The position numbers were made by a program, and so were the translations under genes. Below are positions 25,816 to 34,587 of a stretch of 64,000 bases of DNA, piece by piece. Origin of the DNA: Phycisphaeraceae bacterium (GTDB taxonomy: Bacteria; Planctomycetota; Phycisphaerae; Phycisphaerales; UBA1924); the NCBI GenBank assembly GCA_023898685.1, contig CP060234.1, positions 3,162,001 through 3,226,000 of the forward strand, written 5' to 3'. The stretch's first letter is position 1. Every line of letters starts with the position of its first letter. A model generated the notes under the pieces. The model did not search any database. It had not been told where the DNA came from and was given only the letters and a program-made list of their open reading frames with translations.

Positions 25816-26919
25816 CTACTTCAGGTCGTCCGGCAGCTCCTCATGCAGCTTCTTGAGATCCTGCGCCCGATGCCTCGGCATCACCAGCGTCGCCCCGGGC
25901 GTGTGCACCACGATCAGGTCGTCGCAGCCCAGCAGCGCCACCGTGTGGCTGTCGCTCGACGAGACAATCATGTTGTTCCGCGCATCGTGCAGCGCCACCG
26001 ACCCGCCGCTCACGCGGTTGCCGTGCTTGTCGGCCTCGAGCGTCTCGCCGTAGCTGGGCCACGAGCCGACATCGAGCCATTCGACGTCCATCCGCACGCC
26101 CGCGAGGCTCACCTTGGGGTCGCTCGCCGCGGGCTCCATCACCGCGTAATCGACGCTGATCTTGGGCAGCGTGGGGTAGACGCGGTCGATCACGTCCTGC
26201 TGCTGCTCGGTGTCCCACGCGTCCTGGATCTTCTTGAGCCCCGCGAAGCTCTCGGGCTTGTGCCGCTTGAGCAGGTCCATGAATGTCCGGGCGTGGAACA
26301 CGAACATGCCGGCGTTCCAGCTGAACCTGCCCGATCCCACGTACTCGCGTGCCTTGTCGAGAGGGGGCTTCTCGACGAACCTCGCGACCTTGAACCCCAG
26401 ACCGTCGGTGCCGGGCAGCGCGCCCCCGTTCTCGATGTACCCGAACCCCGTCGCGGGGTACGAAGGCCTGATGCCGAACGAGACGAGCTGCGTCGGGTCG
26501 TTCTCTGCAATCGAGAACCCCACGTCCATCGCGTGCGCGAACGTCGCCTGCGGGCGGATCAGATGGTCGGCTGTCAGCACGGCGAACACCGCCCCGGGGT
26601 CCATCTTGCTGAACACCGCCGCCGAGAAGCCCACGGCGTTCACCGTGTCGCGCGGCAGGGGCTCGCCCAGGATCCGCTCGTCGGTGAAGTCGGGCAGCCG
26701 ATCGCGGATCACCTCGCGGTGCCCCTCGCCCGTGCAGATGTACCGCCGCTCGAGCGGCACCACCCCCTCGAGCCGATTCGCGGCCAGCTCGAGCAGGCTC
26801 ACCCGTTCGCTCGTGCCAGGCCGTTCGATGAACCGGATGAGTTGCTTGGGTTCGCCCGCCCGGCTCATGGGCCACAGCCTGGTGCCCGAGCCGCCCGCCA
26901 TGATCATCGCGTAGCGCAT
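25816..26919 (-). CDS. manC: Mannose-1-phosphate guanylyltransferase
   Basis: A 367-aa nucleotidyltransferase. MIMAGGSGTRLWPMSR near residue 5 is the GTP-binding signature, EPKQL follows, and FVEKP with SWNAGMFVF are typical of GDP-mannose pyrophosphorylases. It makes GDP-mannose from mannose-1-phosphate and GTP for surface glycans. It is the short form without the C-terminal phosphomannose isomerase domain found in long ManC/AlgA. Gene order suggests co-transcription with ruvA and ruvX. Confidence 0.92.
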   Translation of the reverse strand: MRYAMIMAGGSGTRLWPMSRAGEPKQLIRFIERPGTSERVSLLELAANRLEGVVPLERRYICTGEGHREVIRDRLPDFTDERILGEPLPRDTVNAVGFSAAVFSKMDPGAVFAVLTADHLIRPQATFAHAMDVGFSIAENDPTQLVSFGIRPSYPATGFGYIENGGALPGTDGLGFKVARFVEKPPLDKAREYVGSGRFSWNAGMFVFHARTFMDLLKRHKPESFAGLKKIQDAWDTEQQQDVIDRVYPTLPKISVDYAVMEPAASDPKVSLAGVRMDVEWLDVGSWPSYGETLEADKHGNRVSGGSVALHDARNNMIVSSSDSHTVALLGCDDLIVVHTPGATLVMPRHRAQDLKKLHEELPDDLK

Positions 26920-26953
26920 TGCCAGAGTGTACGTCCCGGCTGCGGCGACGGGC

Positions 26954-27583
26954 TCAGCCCCCCGCGAACGCCCGCGTCACGATCTCGTCGGCCGACCACG
27001 CGTCGGGATCGTCGGCGCCCCGCAGCGCCCGCGTGACCGATTGCTCGGCCTCCGTGCGCGTCTGCCCCAGCGCCATCAGCGCCGAGACCGCTTCCTCCGC
27101 CGGGCCCCGCGGCGACACCGCCGGCTCGACGAACCCCGCCGCCGACGCGGCGAACGAGCCGAGCTTGCCGTGCAATTCGGCGATGATCGTCTCGGCCAGC
27201 CGCTTGCCGATCTCGGGCAGCTTCTGCAGCGAGCGAGCGTCGCGTGACGAGATCGCGGCGACGATCGCCCCCGGCTCGATCGCCATCGCCTTCAGCGCCT
27301 TGCGCACCCCCAGCCCCTTGACCGACGTGAACAGCTCGAAGAACGCCCGGTCCTCGGGCGTCGGGAACCCGATCAGCCTGGGCGAGAACGCCGCCCCCTG
27401 GTTGATCGACTCGATGTGCAGCTTGGTGTGCAGGCGGACGACCCGTCCCCTCGATTCCGCCGCGGTCGCCGCCCAGTACGCCGGGACCATCACCTCCAGC
27501 TCGAAGGCCGAACTCCCGCCCGGGCTCACGATCACGGATTGGGCCCGGGCCTCGATCACCCGGCCGGAGATGCTGTGGATCAT
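26954..27583 (-). CDS. ruvA: Holliday junction DNA helicase subunit RuvA
   Basis: A 209-aa protein of usual RuvA length. ISGRVIEARAQSVIV starts the OB-fold, FFELFTSVKGLGVRKALKAM and LQKLPEIGKRLAETIIAEL are the two helix-hairpin-helix motifs, and the C-terminal domain (EEAVSALMALG) that contacts RuvB is present. The ATG at 27583 gives MIHSISG, matching family N-termini, and is preceded by a run of G. ruvB and ruvC are not in the window. Confidence 0.95.
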   Translation of the reverse strand: MIHSISGRVIEARAQSVIVSPGGSSAFELEVMVPAYWAATAAESRGRVVRLHTKLHIESINQGAAFSPRLIGFPTPEDRAFFELFTSVKGLGVRKALKAMAIEPGAIVAAISSRDARSLQKLPEIGKRLAETIIAELHGKLGSFAASAAGFVEPAVSPRGPAEEAVSALMALGQTRTEAEQSVTRALRGADDPDAWSADEIVTRAFAGG

Positions 27584-27837
27584 CCCCCTATTGAAGCACA
27601 CCCGTTCGCGTGCCGCATCGTCGCCGCAGGATCGGTGAATATTCGGGTTGGACTTCGGGCCCACACGCAGCCGCCGTGTGTGATAACGTACGCGAATGGA
27701 CACGCTGATCGTGTTTCGGGACGCCCCGGGGTCCGTTTGAAACCGCTGGAACGGTTGGTGCCGTCGGCCTTCAATCCCGGGCTTCGCACAACTCCGATCT
27801 GACAGCCCGCGGCCCGATCTGAGCCGCGGAGGCAATG

Positions 27838-28155
27838 ATGACCGCGACCAAGGCACACCGAGTCTTCAGCGAAACTAGGGCCCGTCGGGATGAAGCCCGC
27901 GCCCTTCTCCGGGCCCTGATGGACGCGAAGGCCCACACCGAACGCCGCAATGGTGAGCTCCGCCAGGCCGATTTCCTCCGCGATATCACGGGCCGGACCG
28001 CGATGGACAAGGCGATCGAGAGCACACGCCGGCTCATCGATTCGTTCAACCGCATCCTCGACGATCTCCGCCGCGACCTGACCGACGACGACCTCGCCCT
28101 GCTCGCCGAGATCGAGCACGAGCACGCCGAACTCCCGCTCGAGCCCGGCATCTGA
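27838..28155 (+). CDS. Small helical protein of unknown function
   Basis: A 105-aa, charged, almost wholly alpha-helical protein, probably a helical hairpin or coiled coil (RRDEARALLRALMDAKAHTE and LIDSFNRILDDLRRDLTDDD). I do not recognise it. GGAGG at 27828-27832 gives better spacing to the second ATG (27838) than to 27835. It lies 28 bases before dut and is probably co-transcribed with it. Confidence 0.65.
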   Translation: MTATKAHRVFSETRARRDEARALLRALMDAKAHTERRNGELRQADFLRDITGRTAMDKAIESTRRLIDSFNRILDDLRRDLTDDDLALLAEIEHEHAELPLEPGI

Positions 28156-28183
28156 CGTACCCTGCGGCTCCGAAGGAGCCGCG

Positions 28184-28684
28184 TTGGACCAACTCATCCC
28201 AGCCAAGCCGGTTGTCGTGCACGCCCCTGTCCGGGTCCGCGTGAAGCGGCTCGACGCGCGCTCGACGCTGCCCGCCTACCACAGCGACCTCGCCGCCGGC
28301 CTCGACCTCGCCGCGTGCCTCCCGCGCGACGGGATCGAGGGCGAGGCGGTCGTGATCGAGCCCGGCGAGATCCGGCGCATCCCCACGGGAATCGCCCTCG
28401 CCATCCCGCCCGGCTACGAGGGCCAGGTCCGCCCGCGATCGGGCCTCTCCACCAGGCACGGCCTGACGGTGCCGAATGCCCCCGGGACGATCGACGCCGA
28501 TTACCGGGGCGAACTCTTTGTCGCCCTGATCAATCTGGGACGCGAGGCCTTCGAGATTCGCCACGGCATGCGCGTCGCCCAGCTTGTCATCGCGCCCGTC
28601 GCCCACGCCGCGATCATCGAGACCGACGAACTCGACGAGACGGCGCGAGGCGCCGGCGGCTTCGGCAGCACGGGCGGGCACTGA
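28184..28684 (+). CDS. dut: dUTP diphosphatase
   Basis: A 166-aa trimeric-type dUTPase. All five motifs can be followed: AGLDLAA (I), RPRSGLS (III region), NAPGTIDADYRGE (the nucleotide-binding strand), RVAQLVI (IV) and a C-terminal RGAGGFGSTGGH (V), the glycine-rich arm that closes over the active site. It converts dUTP to dUMP and keeps uracil out of DNA. The start is a TTG at 28184, supported by AAGGAG at 28172-28177. Confidence 0.94.
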   Translation: MDQLIPAKPVVVHAPVRVRVKRLDARSTLPAYHSDLAAGLDLAACLPRDGIEGEAVVIEPGEIRRIPTGIALAIPPGYEGQVRPRSGLSTRHGLTVPNAPGTIDADYRGELFVALINLGREAFEIRHGMRVAQLVIAPVAHAAIIETDELDETARGAGGFGSTGGH

Positions 28685-28762
28685 AAGCAATCCGTCGACA
28701 TTTCTCTGTCAGAGCGTAGAGCGCGAGCGACACGATTCTCGGTGCGGCACTGGCGTTCTTGT

Positions 28763-28854
28763 CGTGTGCCACGGCCGACACGGCCGTGCAGATCCAGGAT
28801 GAACGTCGAAGACACGCTACACGGCCGACACGGCCGACACGGCCGTGGCACACG
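28763..28854. repeat. Long inverted repeat, ACGGCCG family
   Basis: CGTGTGCCACGGCC (28763-28776) is the reverse complement of GGCCGTGGCACACG (28841-28854). Inside are further CGGCCGACA units. It is the same family as 7384-7410. It lies between converging dut and a membrane-protein gene. Nothing gene-like was seen elsewhere in 28685-28985. Confidence 0.75.
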
Positions 28855-28870
28855 AGCTTCGGCGGGCGGA

Positions 28871-28932
28871 ATGCTCAAGCCGAGCTTGGGCATGTCTTCC
28901 GGACATGGCCAAGCCGAGCCTTGGCCATGCCA
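28871..28932. repeat. Tandem hairpin element with CATGTC and GGCCAAG arms
   Basis: CATGTC/GACATG (28891-28907) and GGCCAAG/CTTGGCC (28907-28926) form adjacent hairpins, with CAAGC and GAGCTTG arms just before. It directly follows the ACGGCCG inverted repeat, so the gap between the converging genes is almost wholly repeat. Confidence 0.6.
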
Positions 28933-28985
28933 CCGTCCGAATCTAGTCGCTCGCGCTCCACGCTCTGATGGAATGGGACTTGCGT

Positions 28986-29729
28986 CTACGCCTCGACCCG
29001 AGGCTGTGCCGCCGGCGTTTCCTCGGCGAGGTACGCCGCCACCGGGTTCGTCCGCCTGATGCAGAACTCGTACCCGATCCAGATCAGGATGATGCCGAGG
29101 AACTCGCCCACGTAGAGCGCCTCGACGATCCCCGCCTTCGCCATCGATCCACCCACGCCCGGCAGGATGCCGCCAACGGCGATCAACGCCGTGCCGATGG
29201 CGCGGTTGCGCTGCCCGCCCGACCGGACGAAATGGAACGATGAGTAGAACGCCCCGCCGATCAGGAAGAGCGCCGCATATCCGTTGATGAACGGCGTGGT
29301 CAGCCTCACCCACATCCACCCGATCACCGCCCCTTCGGGCTTGTAGGGCAGCAAGGCATCGAGGTTCAGCGGCGAGATGAACACCGCGACCGTCGCCACG
29401 AGCACCAGCGTCAGAGAGATCGCCGTCAGGACGTGGGCCGTCTTCCGCCTGAGCAGCAGGTAGACCGTCCCGGTCGCGAGGGGGTAGCCCCCCAGGATCG
29501 CCCCCGCCCAGTACCACCAGCGGTTGAGTGCCGGGCTGTTGCCGAAGAGGGTGATTGACGATTCCAGGAGGGTGCCCAGTCCGTACGCCGACACGCCGAT
29601 ACCCCACCACAGCAGGTGGGGCGGCCAGTGCCTGGGGATCGCCCGCCGGACAAGGGCGGCCACGAACGCCGCCGAGAAGAGTGTGGTCAGGATCGGCAGA
29701 TAATGCACCAGCTCGGGATCTTGCATCAT
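28986..29729 (-). CDS. Predicted polytopic membrane protein
   Basis: A 247-aa protein with seven predicted transmembrane helices, beginning at residues 8-27 (VHYLPILTTLFSAAFVAAL). Trp/Gly-rich helices such as HLLWWGIGVSAYGLGTLLES and a short charged C-terminus are visible. I recognise no family with confidence. A pair of ATG codons at 29729 follows a GGGGG run; a longer upstream frame is unlikely. It is divergent from the sulfotransferase gene. Confidence 0.7.
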   Translation of the reverse strand: MMQDPELVHYLPILTTLFSAAFVAALVRRAIPRHWPPHLLWWGIGVSAYGLGTLLESSITLFGNSPALNRWWYWAGAILGGYPLATGTVYLLLRRKTAHVLTAISLTLVLVATVAVFISPLNLDALLPYKPEGAVIGWMWVRLTTPFINGYAALFLIGGAFYSSFHFVRSGGQRNRAIGTALIAVGGILPGVGGSMAKAGIVEALYVGEFLGIILIWIGYEFCIRRTNPVAAYLAEETPAAQPRVEA

Positions 29730-29809
29730 TGGCCCCCGGAATGTGCGGAATTGTAGACGGCGGGGCATAGACTGTCGCCCAAAGACGACCCGGAGGATCT
29801 GGAAATCCG

Positions 29810-30568
29810 ATGACACGCGAGCGGAAGACCAACCCGCGATCACTGGAGGGCCCCGCCGCCCCGCTGGTCTACGTTCACATCCCAAAGGCCGCCGGCACGA
29901 CGCTCAAGAACCTGCTCGCCGAGGTCTACAAACCGCGGCCGGTGATCTTCTTCACGCCCCGCACAGGCGAACTGGAGCAGGTTCGGGCCCTCCCCGCCAA
30001 CGCCCGCCGGCAGATCGCGGTTCTCGCGGGCCACGAGCCGTTCGGCTACCAGGACCTCTTCCGTGGCTGCCGGGTTACCCCCGCGGTGATCACGGTCCTC
30101 CGCGAGCCGGTTGCCCGCGTCGTATCCCTGTTTAGATACATCCACCGCGATCCGGAGCACCCGCGGCATGCCGAGTTCGTCGAGAAGGGTGTCACGCTCG
30201 AGCAGGTCTACGGCGACCTGCATCTGCCCGCATTTGACAACCACATGACCAGGTTCCTCGCGGGCCGCAGGGCGTTCAACAAGCCCTTCGGCTTGCTCAC
30301 CGGCGAAGATCTCGAGCAGGCTGAGCGCAACCTCGCCTCGGGCTGCCGTGCCTTTGGCCTCCAGGAGCGTTTCGACGATTCGATCGCGTGGTTCGCCCGT
30401 GAACTCAACTGGCCCGCGGCGGAGGCGGGTGACCACAACCGAGCGACGAGACGCAGCCGTTCGTCGGACGTAGCCGATTCAGACCGGACCCTGATCGCCC
30501 GGCACAATGAGCTCGACGCGCGGCTCTACGAGTTCGCATGCGGGCTGTTCGACGAGCGAGTTTCGTAG
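29810..30568 (+). CDS. Sulfotransferase family protein
   Basis: A 252-aa protein with both PAPS-binding motifs of sulfotransferases: HIPKAAGTTL near residue 24 (5'-phosphosulfate loop) and TVLREPVARVVSLF near residue 96 (3'-phosphate site). The HIPK form is typical of enzymes that sulfate carbohydrates. It may modify a surface glycan. A TAGACT box at 29768 may be its -10 element. It converges with the aminotransferase gene across two palindromic elements. Confidence 0.85.
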   Translation: MTRERKTNPRSLEGPAAPLVYVHIPKAAGTTLKNLLAEVYKPRPVIFFTPRTGELEQVRALPANARRQIAVLAGHEPFGYQDLFRGCRVTPAVITVLREPVARVVSLFRYIHRDPEHPRHAEFVEKGVTLEQVYGDLHLPAFDNHMTRFLAGRRAFNKPFGLLTGEDLEQAERNLASGCRAFGLQERFDDSIAWFARELNWPAAEAGDHNRATRRSRSSDVADSDRTLIARHNELDARLYEFACGLFDERVS

Positions 30569-30603
30569 CCGCGGGCCATTCCCGACGGACGGACCCAGAA
30601 CGC

Positions 30604-30739
30604 GAGCGGGGGGACGTCTCCTCCACGTCCCCCTCGCTCACATTTGAAATGCCTTGTCGGGTGCCGCTGCTCGCCGTCTTCGGCGCAGCAGTGCTCTCTG
30701 AGCCGCACGACGCGCCGAAAACGGCGGGTCGTGGCACCC
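30604..30739. repeat. Two palindromic elements, including the GGGTGCC family
   Basis: GAGCGGGGGGACGT (30604-30617) pairs with ACGTCCCCCTCGCTC (30625-30639) with one bulge. GGGTGCC (30659-30665) pairs with GGCACCC (30733-30739) and encloses two hairpins (one with GCTGCT/AGCAG arms, one with CCG-AAAA-CGG), giving a clover-like fold. They fill the gap between converging genes. A terminator role is likely. Confidence 0.65.
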
Positions 30740-30742
30740 AAT

Positions 30743-32002
30743 CTATATCGCCCGCTCGCGCTCCAATTCCTCGCCGAGCGCCACCGCCAGCTTCTCGAAG
30801 TCACCGATCTCGTTGTACAACTGGGCGCTCAGCCTCATCAGCCTCGCCTTTGCGGGTCTCAGGGTCCACACCGGCACCTGGATACCGTGGGTCATGCGCA
30901 TCGCGTCCCAGATCGGGTCCTCATACCACGCCGCCCGGCCCGGGGCCGGATCCTCGGGGAGCAGCACGGCGTACATCGTGCCGTACATGTCATCCGGGGC
31001 CGATGGCGCCAGACCACAGCGATCTCGGACAAGGCTCGCCCCCTCGATCACCATGTCGTGGTTGCGCCGCATCAGTTCGCCCCAACCGCCGGGCAGCTGG
31101 GCCCCGATGTGCTCGATCACGTCCGGGATCACCAGGTTGGCGGTGTAGTCGCCCGTGCCCACGTAGTCGAAGTCGCACAGGAACGCCTTACGATCCGCCC
31201 GCTTCTCATGCACCCGGCACGACAGCGCCAGGGGCTTGAGCGTCTCCTGCTTGCCCCGCTCGGCGTGCACGAACCCCGAGCCCTTGGGCGTGTTGAGCCA
31301 CTTGTGGCAGCTCCCCGTGTAATAGGTCGCCCCCAGCGAGCGGATATCCAGCGGGATCTGCCCCGGCGCGTGGGCCCCGTCGACCAGAATGTCCACGCCC
31401 CGCTCTCGCACGGCCTGAACGATCCGCTCGACCGGGAAGACCAACGCCGAGGCGCTGGCGATGTGGCTCACGATCACGAGCCTGGTCTTGGCCGACATCT
31501 GGCCCAGCACCGCGTCGACGACGACGTCGGGCCCATCCAGCGGAAGCGGCACCCGGGCGTACCGCAGCACCGCCCCCGTCCGCGCACAGATCCGTCCCAG
31601 CTCGTTCAGCGTCGCGTTGTACTCGTGGTCGGTCACCACGATCTCGTCGCCAGGCTCGAACGCGACGCTGTTGAGCACGGTCGCCACCGCGAACGTCGCG
31701 TTGGGCACCAGCGCGAGGTCGGTCGCGTCGCACTTCACGAACGCCGCGATGGCCCGCCGGGCCCGGTCGCTCAACTCTTCGAGTTCGACCTTGAAGAACC
31801 GCACCGGGTCGGCGTCCATCCGCGCCCGGAGCTCGCTCTGCCTGTACTGGATGTAGGCGGGGGTAATCCCGTATGACCCGTGGTTCAGCATCGTCAGCCC
31901 GGGCTCGATCGGCCAGACGATCGGATCGTCGGCCTTCGGGCCGCTGGGCCAGGCGTGTGGTTCGGACAGCTCGGACTCTCTCGGTGTGATCGACATGGGC
32001 AT
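30743..32002 (-). CDS. Class V aminotransferase-like protein (isopenicillin-N epimerase type)
   Basis: A 419-aa fold-type I PLP enzyme. LNHGSYGITP near residue 37, VVTDHEYNATLNEL, ILVDGAHAPGQIP and GSCHKWLNTPKGSGF, which holds the PLP lysine, match the isopenicillin-N epimerase-like branch related to cysteine desulfurases. Secondary-metabolite synthesis is not implied; members in many bacteria have unknown substrates. ATG 32002 or 31996 is the likely start; longer upstream frames would overlap mnmE. It is divergent from mnmE. Confidence 0.85.
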   Translation of the reverse strand: MPMSITPRESELSEPHAWPSGPKADDPIVWPIEPGLTMLNHGSYGITPAYIQYRQSELRARMDADPVRFFKVELEELSDRARRAIAAFVKCDATDLALVPNATFAVATVLNSVAFEPGDEIVVTDHEYNATLNELGRICARTGAVLRYARVPLPLDGPDVVVDAVLGQMSAKTRLVIVSHIASASALVFPVERIVQAVRERGVDILVDGAHAPGQIPLDIRSLGATYYTGSCHKWLNTPKGSGFVHAERGKQETLKPLALSCRVHEKRADRKAFLCDFDYVGTGDYTANLVIPDVIEHIGAQLPGGWGELMRRNHDMVIEGASLVRDRCGLAPSAPDDMYGTMYAVLLPEDPAPGRAAWYEDPIWDAMRMTHGIQVPVWTLRPAKARLMRLSAQLYNEIGDFEKLAVALGEELERERAI

Positions 32003-32057
32003 GACCACTGTATCGGCGAGCCGATCGTTGTCGCCCCCACACGAGAACAATGCGGAC

Positions 32058-33455
32058 GTGCAGACCGACGACACCATCGCCGCGATCGCCTCCGCCGCCG
32101 GGCGCGCCCCGCGCGCCATCGTCCGCATCTCGGGCCCCGAGACACGGACCATCCTGGCCGCTTTGCTCGACCCTCTTCCCAACCACCCTGGCGCCCATAC
32201 CGCCCGCATGACACTCGCCCCCTTGCCTGTCCCCCCTTCGTGCCTCTGTGCCTCCGTGCCTCCGTGCCTTCCTACCCCAGTGCCTCCCTGCCTTCCCCTC
32301 TCCCTCCTCCTCTTCCACGCCCCCCGCAGCTACACGGGCCAGGACGGGGCGGAGCTGCTCATCCCGGGAAACCCGCACCTCGCCGAACGCGTGCTCGCCG
32401 CCCTGCTCGAGGCGGGCGCTCGCCAGGCCGAACCCGGCGAGTTCACCGCCCGGGCCTACCTCGCCGGGAAGATGACGCTCGACCAGGCCGAGGCGGTTTC
32501 GCAGTTCATCGCCGCGGAGCGGGACGGCGAACTGGACGCGGCCGCCGCCCTGCTCAGCGGGGAGACGGGGGTCCTGTACCGGGGCTGGACCGATCGTCTT
32601 GCGACCATGCTTGCGTTGGTCGAGGCGGGGGTCGACTTCACCGATCAGGAGGACGTGGTCCCGATCGCTCCCGCCCGCCTCGCAGTCGACCTCGGGGACC
32701 TCATCGGCGAGATCGAGGCGCACACGGGCGGCCGATCCGCAGGCGAGCAGTCGTCCGCCGAGCCGACCGTGGCCCTCGTCGGCCCACCCAATGCGGGCAA
32801 GTCGACGCTGTTCAACGCTCTGCTGGGCCGGCCGCGTGCGGTGACGAGCGAGACCGCCGGCACCACCCGCGACGTGCTCGACGAGCCGTTCGACCTGTCC
32901 CATGAGCACGCGGGCTCGGGCGTCGTCCGTCTGCTCGACCTGCCGGGGCTCGATCCATCAGTCACAGGCCACGTCGACCGGACGGCCCAGCGCCACGCCC
33001 TCGATGCCGCGACCCGGGCCGATCTGCTCATCCACTGCGATCCGACCGGCCGATTCGACTCCGACCTGCGTGCTGATGCATCAAGCCGACCGATTCTCCG
33101 TGTGCTCACGAAGGCCGACCTCGCCCTCGCCGCCGACGCCAGCCGCCAACTCGCCGTGTGTGCCATCGACGGCTGGCATCTCGCCGCCCTCCGGCACGCG
33201 ATCGCCGACCTCGCCCTGACCCCGCCCGGCGGTGGGGCGGTCGTTCCCCGGCACCGCCGCGCGCTTGCCCGCGCCGCCGACGCCTGCCGTGGGGCATTCG
33301 CCTCGATCGACCCCGACGCCCGCACCTTCGCGGAGCCCGAGATCCTCGCCGACGCCCTCCGCTCGGGGTTGGATGAGCTTGGATCGGTCTGCGGCCGGGT
33401 GCTGCCCGACGACATCATCGGGCGGATCTTCGCCTCGTTCTGCGTCGGAAAATGA
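32058..33455 (+). CDS. mnmE: tRNA modification GTPase MnmE, divergent, with repeat array in the N-domain
   Basis: A 465-aa protein with the TrmE N-domain, a helical region and a G domain, ending in CVGK like the invariant C-terminal CxGK. GPPNAGKST near residue 242 (G1), TAGTTRD (G2) and TKAD (G4) are present. G3 reads DLPGL rather than DTAGL, and the residue matching the catalytic Glu appears as Asp (VDR). MnmE with MnmG modifies U34 of tRNAs. Residues about 55-86 (Cys/Pro/Leu-rich) come from an 8-nt tandem repeat and replace the usual strand before FHAPRSYTG. GTG 32058 gives the normal N-terminus. Confidence 0.88.
   Translation: MQTDDTIAAIASAAGRAPRAIVRISGPETRTILAALLDPLPNHPGAHTARMTLAPLPVPPSCLCASVPPCLPTPVPPCLPLSLLLFHAPRSYTGQDGAELLIPGNPHLAERVLAALLEAGARQAEPGEFTARAYLAGKMTLDQAEAVSQFIAAERDGELDAAAALLSGETGVLYRGWTDRLATMLALVEAGVDFTDQEDVVPIAPARLAVDLGDLIGEIEAHTGGRSAGEQSSAEPTVALVGPPNAGKSTLFNALLGRPRAVTSETAGTTRDVLDEPFDLSHEHAGSGVVRLLDLPGLDPSVTGHVDRTAQRHALDAATRADLLIHCDPTGRFDSDLRADASSRPILRVLTKADLALAADASRQLAVCAIDGWHLAALRHAIADLALTPPGGGAVVPRHRRALARAADACRGAFASIDPDARTFAEPEILADALRSGLDELGSVCGRVLPDDIIGRIFASFCVGK
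32232..32295 (+). repeat. 8-nt minisatellite within mnmE
   Basis: Units in an exact 8-base register: GTGCCTCT at 32240, GTGCCTCC at 32248 and 32256, GTGCCTTC at 32264, a degenerate unit at 32272, GTGCCTCC at 32280 and CTGCCTTC at 32288. A further degenerate unit starts at 32232. The unit length is not a multiple of three. Confidence 0.85.
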
Positions 33456-33526
33456 ACAGAACCTTGACACGGCCACCCCCCTGGGTCCGGTAGACTGGAA
33501 TCGTCCCGAACAGGAGGTGACGGACC

Positions 33527-33886
33527 GTGACCATGCCAAACACGCCCCCCGACAGGCCGGGAAAGCGACGGAACGAGCAGGGCGCCGCGAAGCAAGGCGG
33601 ACGGACCGCCACGGCGGTCCGGGAAAAACCGGCCCCGACGCCCGTCGATGCCCTGCCCCCGTACCGCGTCATCCTGCACAACGACAACACCAACGACATG
33701 GTCCATGTCGTCGAGTCGATCGTCATGCTGACGCCCCACAGCCGTCACACGGCCGTCGAGCTCATGCTCCGGGCCCACACCCGGGGGCGGGCCAAGCTGC
33801 TCGACACGCACCGTGAGCGGGCCGAGTTGTACGTCGAGCAGTTCCGCTCCCGCCGGCTGACGGTCACGATGGAGCGGGGCGGCTGA
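33527..33886 (+). CDS. clpS: ClpS-like adaptor protein with long N-terminal extension
   Basis: A 119-aa protein. Residues about 45-115 match the ClpS core: YRVILHNDNTNDMVHVVE, then a helix, AVELMLRAHTRGRAKLL, and a C-terminal strand. ClpS delivers N-end-rule substrates to ClpAP or ClpCP. The first 40 residues are basic and disordered, longer than the usual N-terminal extension. GTG 33527 has AGGAGG at 33512-33517 and fits better than ATG 33533. A TAGACT box lies at 33491. The nearby arginine kinase genes (mcsAB) could feed the same Clp protease. Confidence 0.8.
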   Translation: MTMPNTPPDRPGKRRNEQGAAKQGGRTATAVREKPAPTPVDALPPYRVILHNDNTNDMVHVVESIVMLTPHSRHTAVELMLRAHTRGRAKLLDTHRERAELYVEQFRSRRLTVTMERGG

Positions 33887-34106
33887 TCGGACCTTCGGAT
33901 TCCCCTTCGCTGTCAAGCCGCTTGCGAGATCGCCATCCAGATTCACCACATCGCCTCGCGGCGATCCGCGGTTCCGCTGCGCCCCGACCCTGGACCACCA
34001 AAACATGGTGGTGGCCGTCATCCCGTCGCCGCGTGCGGTCGATCGACCCCCAGCCGGCGGGCGGCCCGATGGATCGGGTCGTGCGTCGGGCCAGGGGAGG
34101 CCGGAC

Positions 34107-34586
34107 ATGACACTGAGGTTGGGCGACATTCTCGTCGAGCGCGGCGTGCTGAGCGAGGCGCAACGCGAGCGGATCCTCGAACACCAGCGCATCCACGCCA
34201 GGCCGTTCGGTCTGCTCGCCGAGGAGATGTTCGGCGTCAGCCCCCAGGCCGTCGAACTGGCATGGGCCTCCCAATTCGCCCGCATCGCCGAGTGGGTTGA
34301 TCCGGCGGGCTTCGAGCCCAGCCGCGAGGCGCTCAACCTGGTGGACGCGCGGCAGGCCTGGCAGTTCGGTGTTCTGCCGCTCCGGATCGAGTGCGAGGAA
34401 CTCGTGATCGCGACGACCGAGGATCGGCTTGCCCGGGCGCTCCGCTTTTCGGGCTGGCGCATCCCGATGACCTGTCGCTTCGTGCTCTGCGAGGAGGAAG
34501 CGCTCTTCGATGCGCTCGCCGTTCGCAAGCCGATGGCCGGGCTTACGGCCGACTCGATGCGGGCCCTGAAGATCAGCCAAGGCTGA
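34107..34586 (+). CDS. MshEN-domain protein (type II secretion ATPase N-domain-like)
   Basis: A 159-aa protein that looks like a stand-alone MshEN / GspE N-terminal domain: LGDILVERGVLSEAQRERIL at the start, then FGLLAEEMFGVSPQAVELAW and VLPLRIECEELVIATTED. Such domains bind nucleotides or c-di-GMP and usually precede an ATPase, but here no ATPase domain follows: the stop is followed at once by a converging gene. GGGGAGG precedes the ATG. Role unknown; possibly a c-di-GMP sensor or regulator. Confidence 0.7.
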   Translation: MTLRLGDILVERGVLSEAQRERILEHQRIHARPFGLLAEEMFGVSPQAVELAWASQFARIAEWVDPAGFEPSREALNLVDARQAWQFGVLPLRIECEELVIATTEDRLARALRFSGWRIPMTCRFVLCEEEALFDALAVRKPMAGLTADSMRALKISQG

Positions 34587-34587
34587 A

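Noticed and set aside
31894..32909. Frames running minus across the mnmE start
   Set aside because: They are shadows of mnmE and of the repeat array; family motifs are only in the plus-strand frame.
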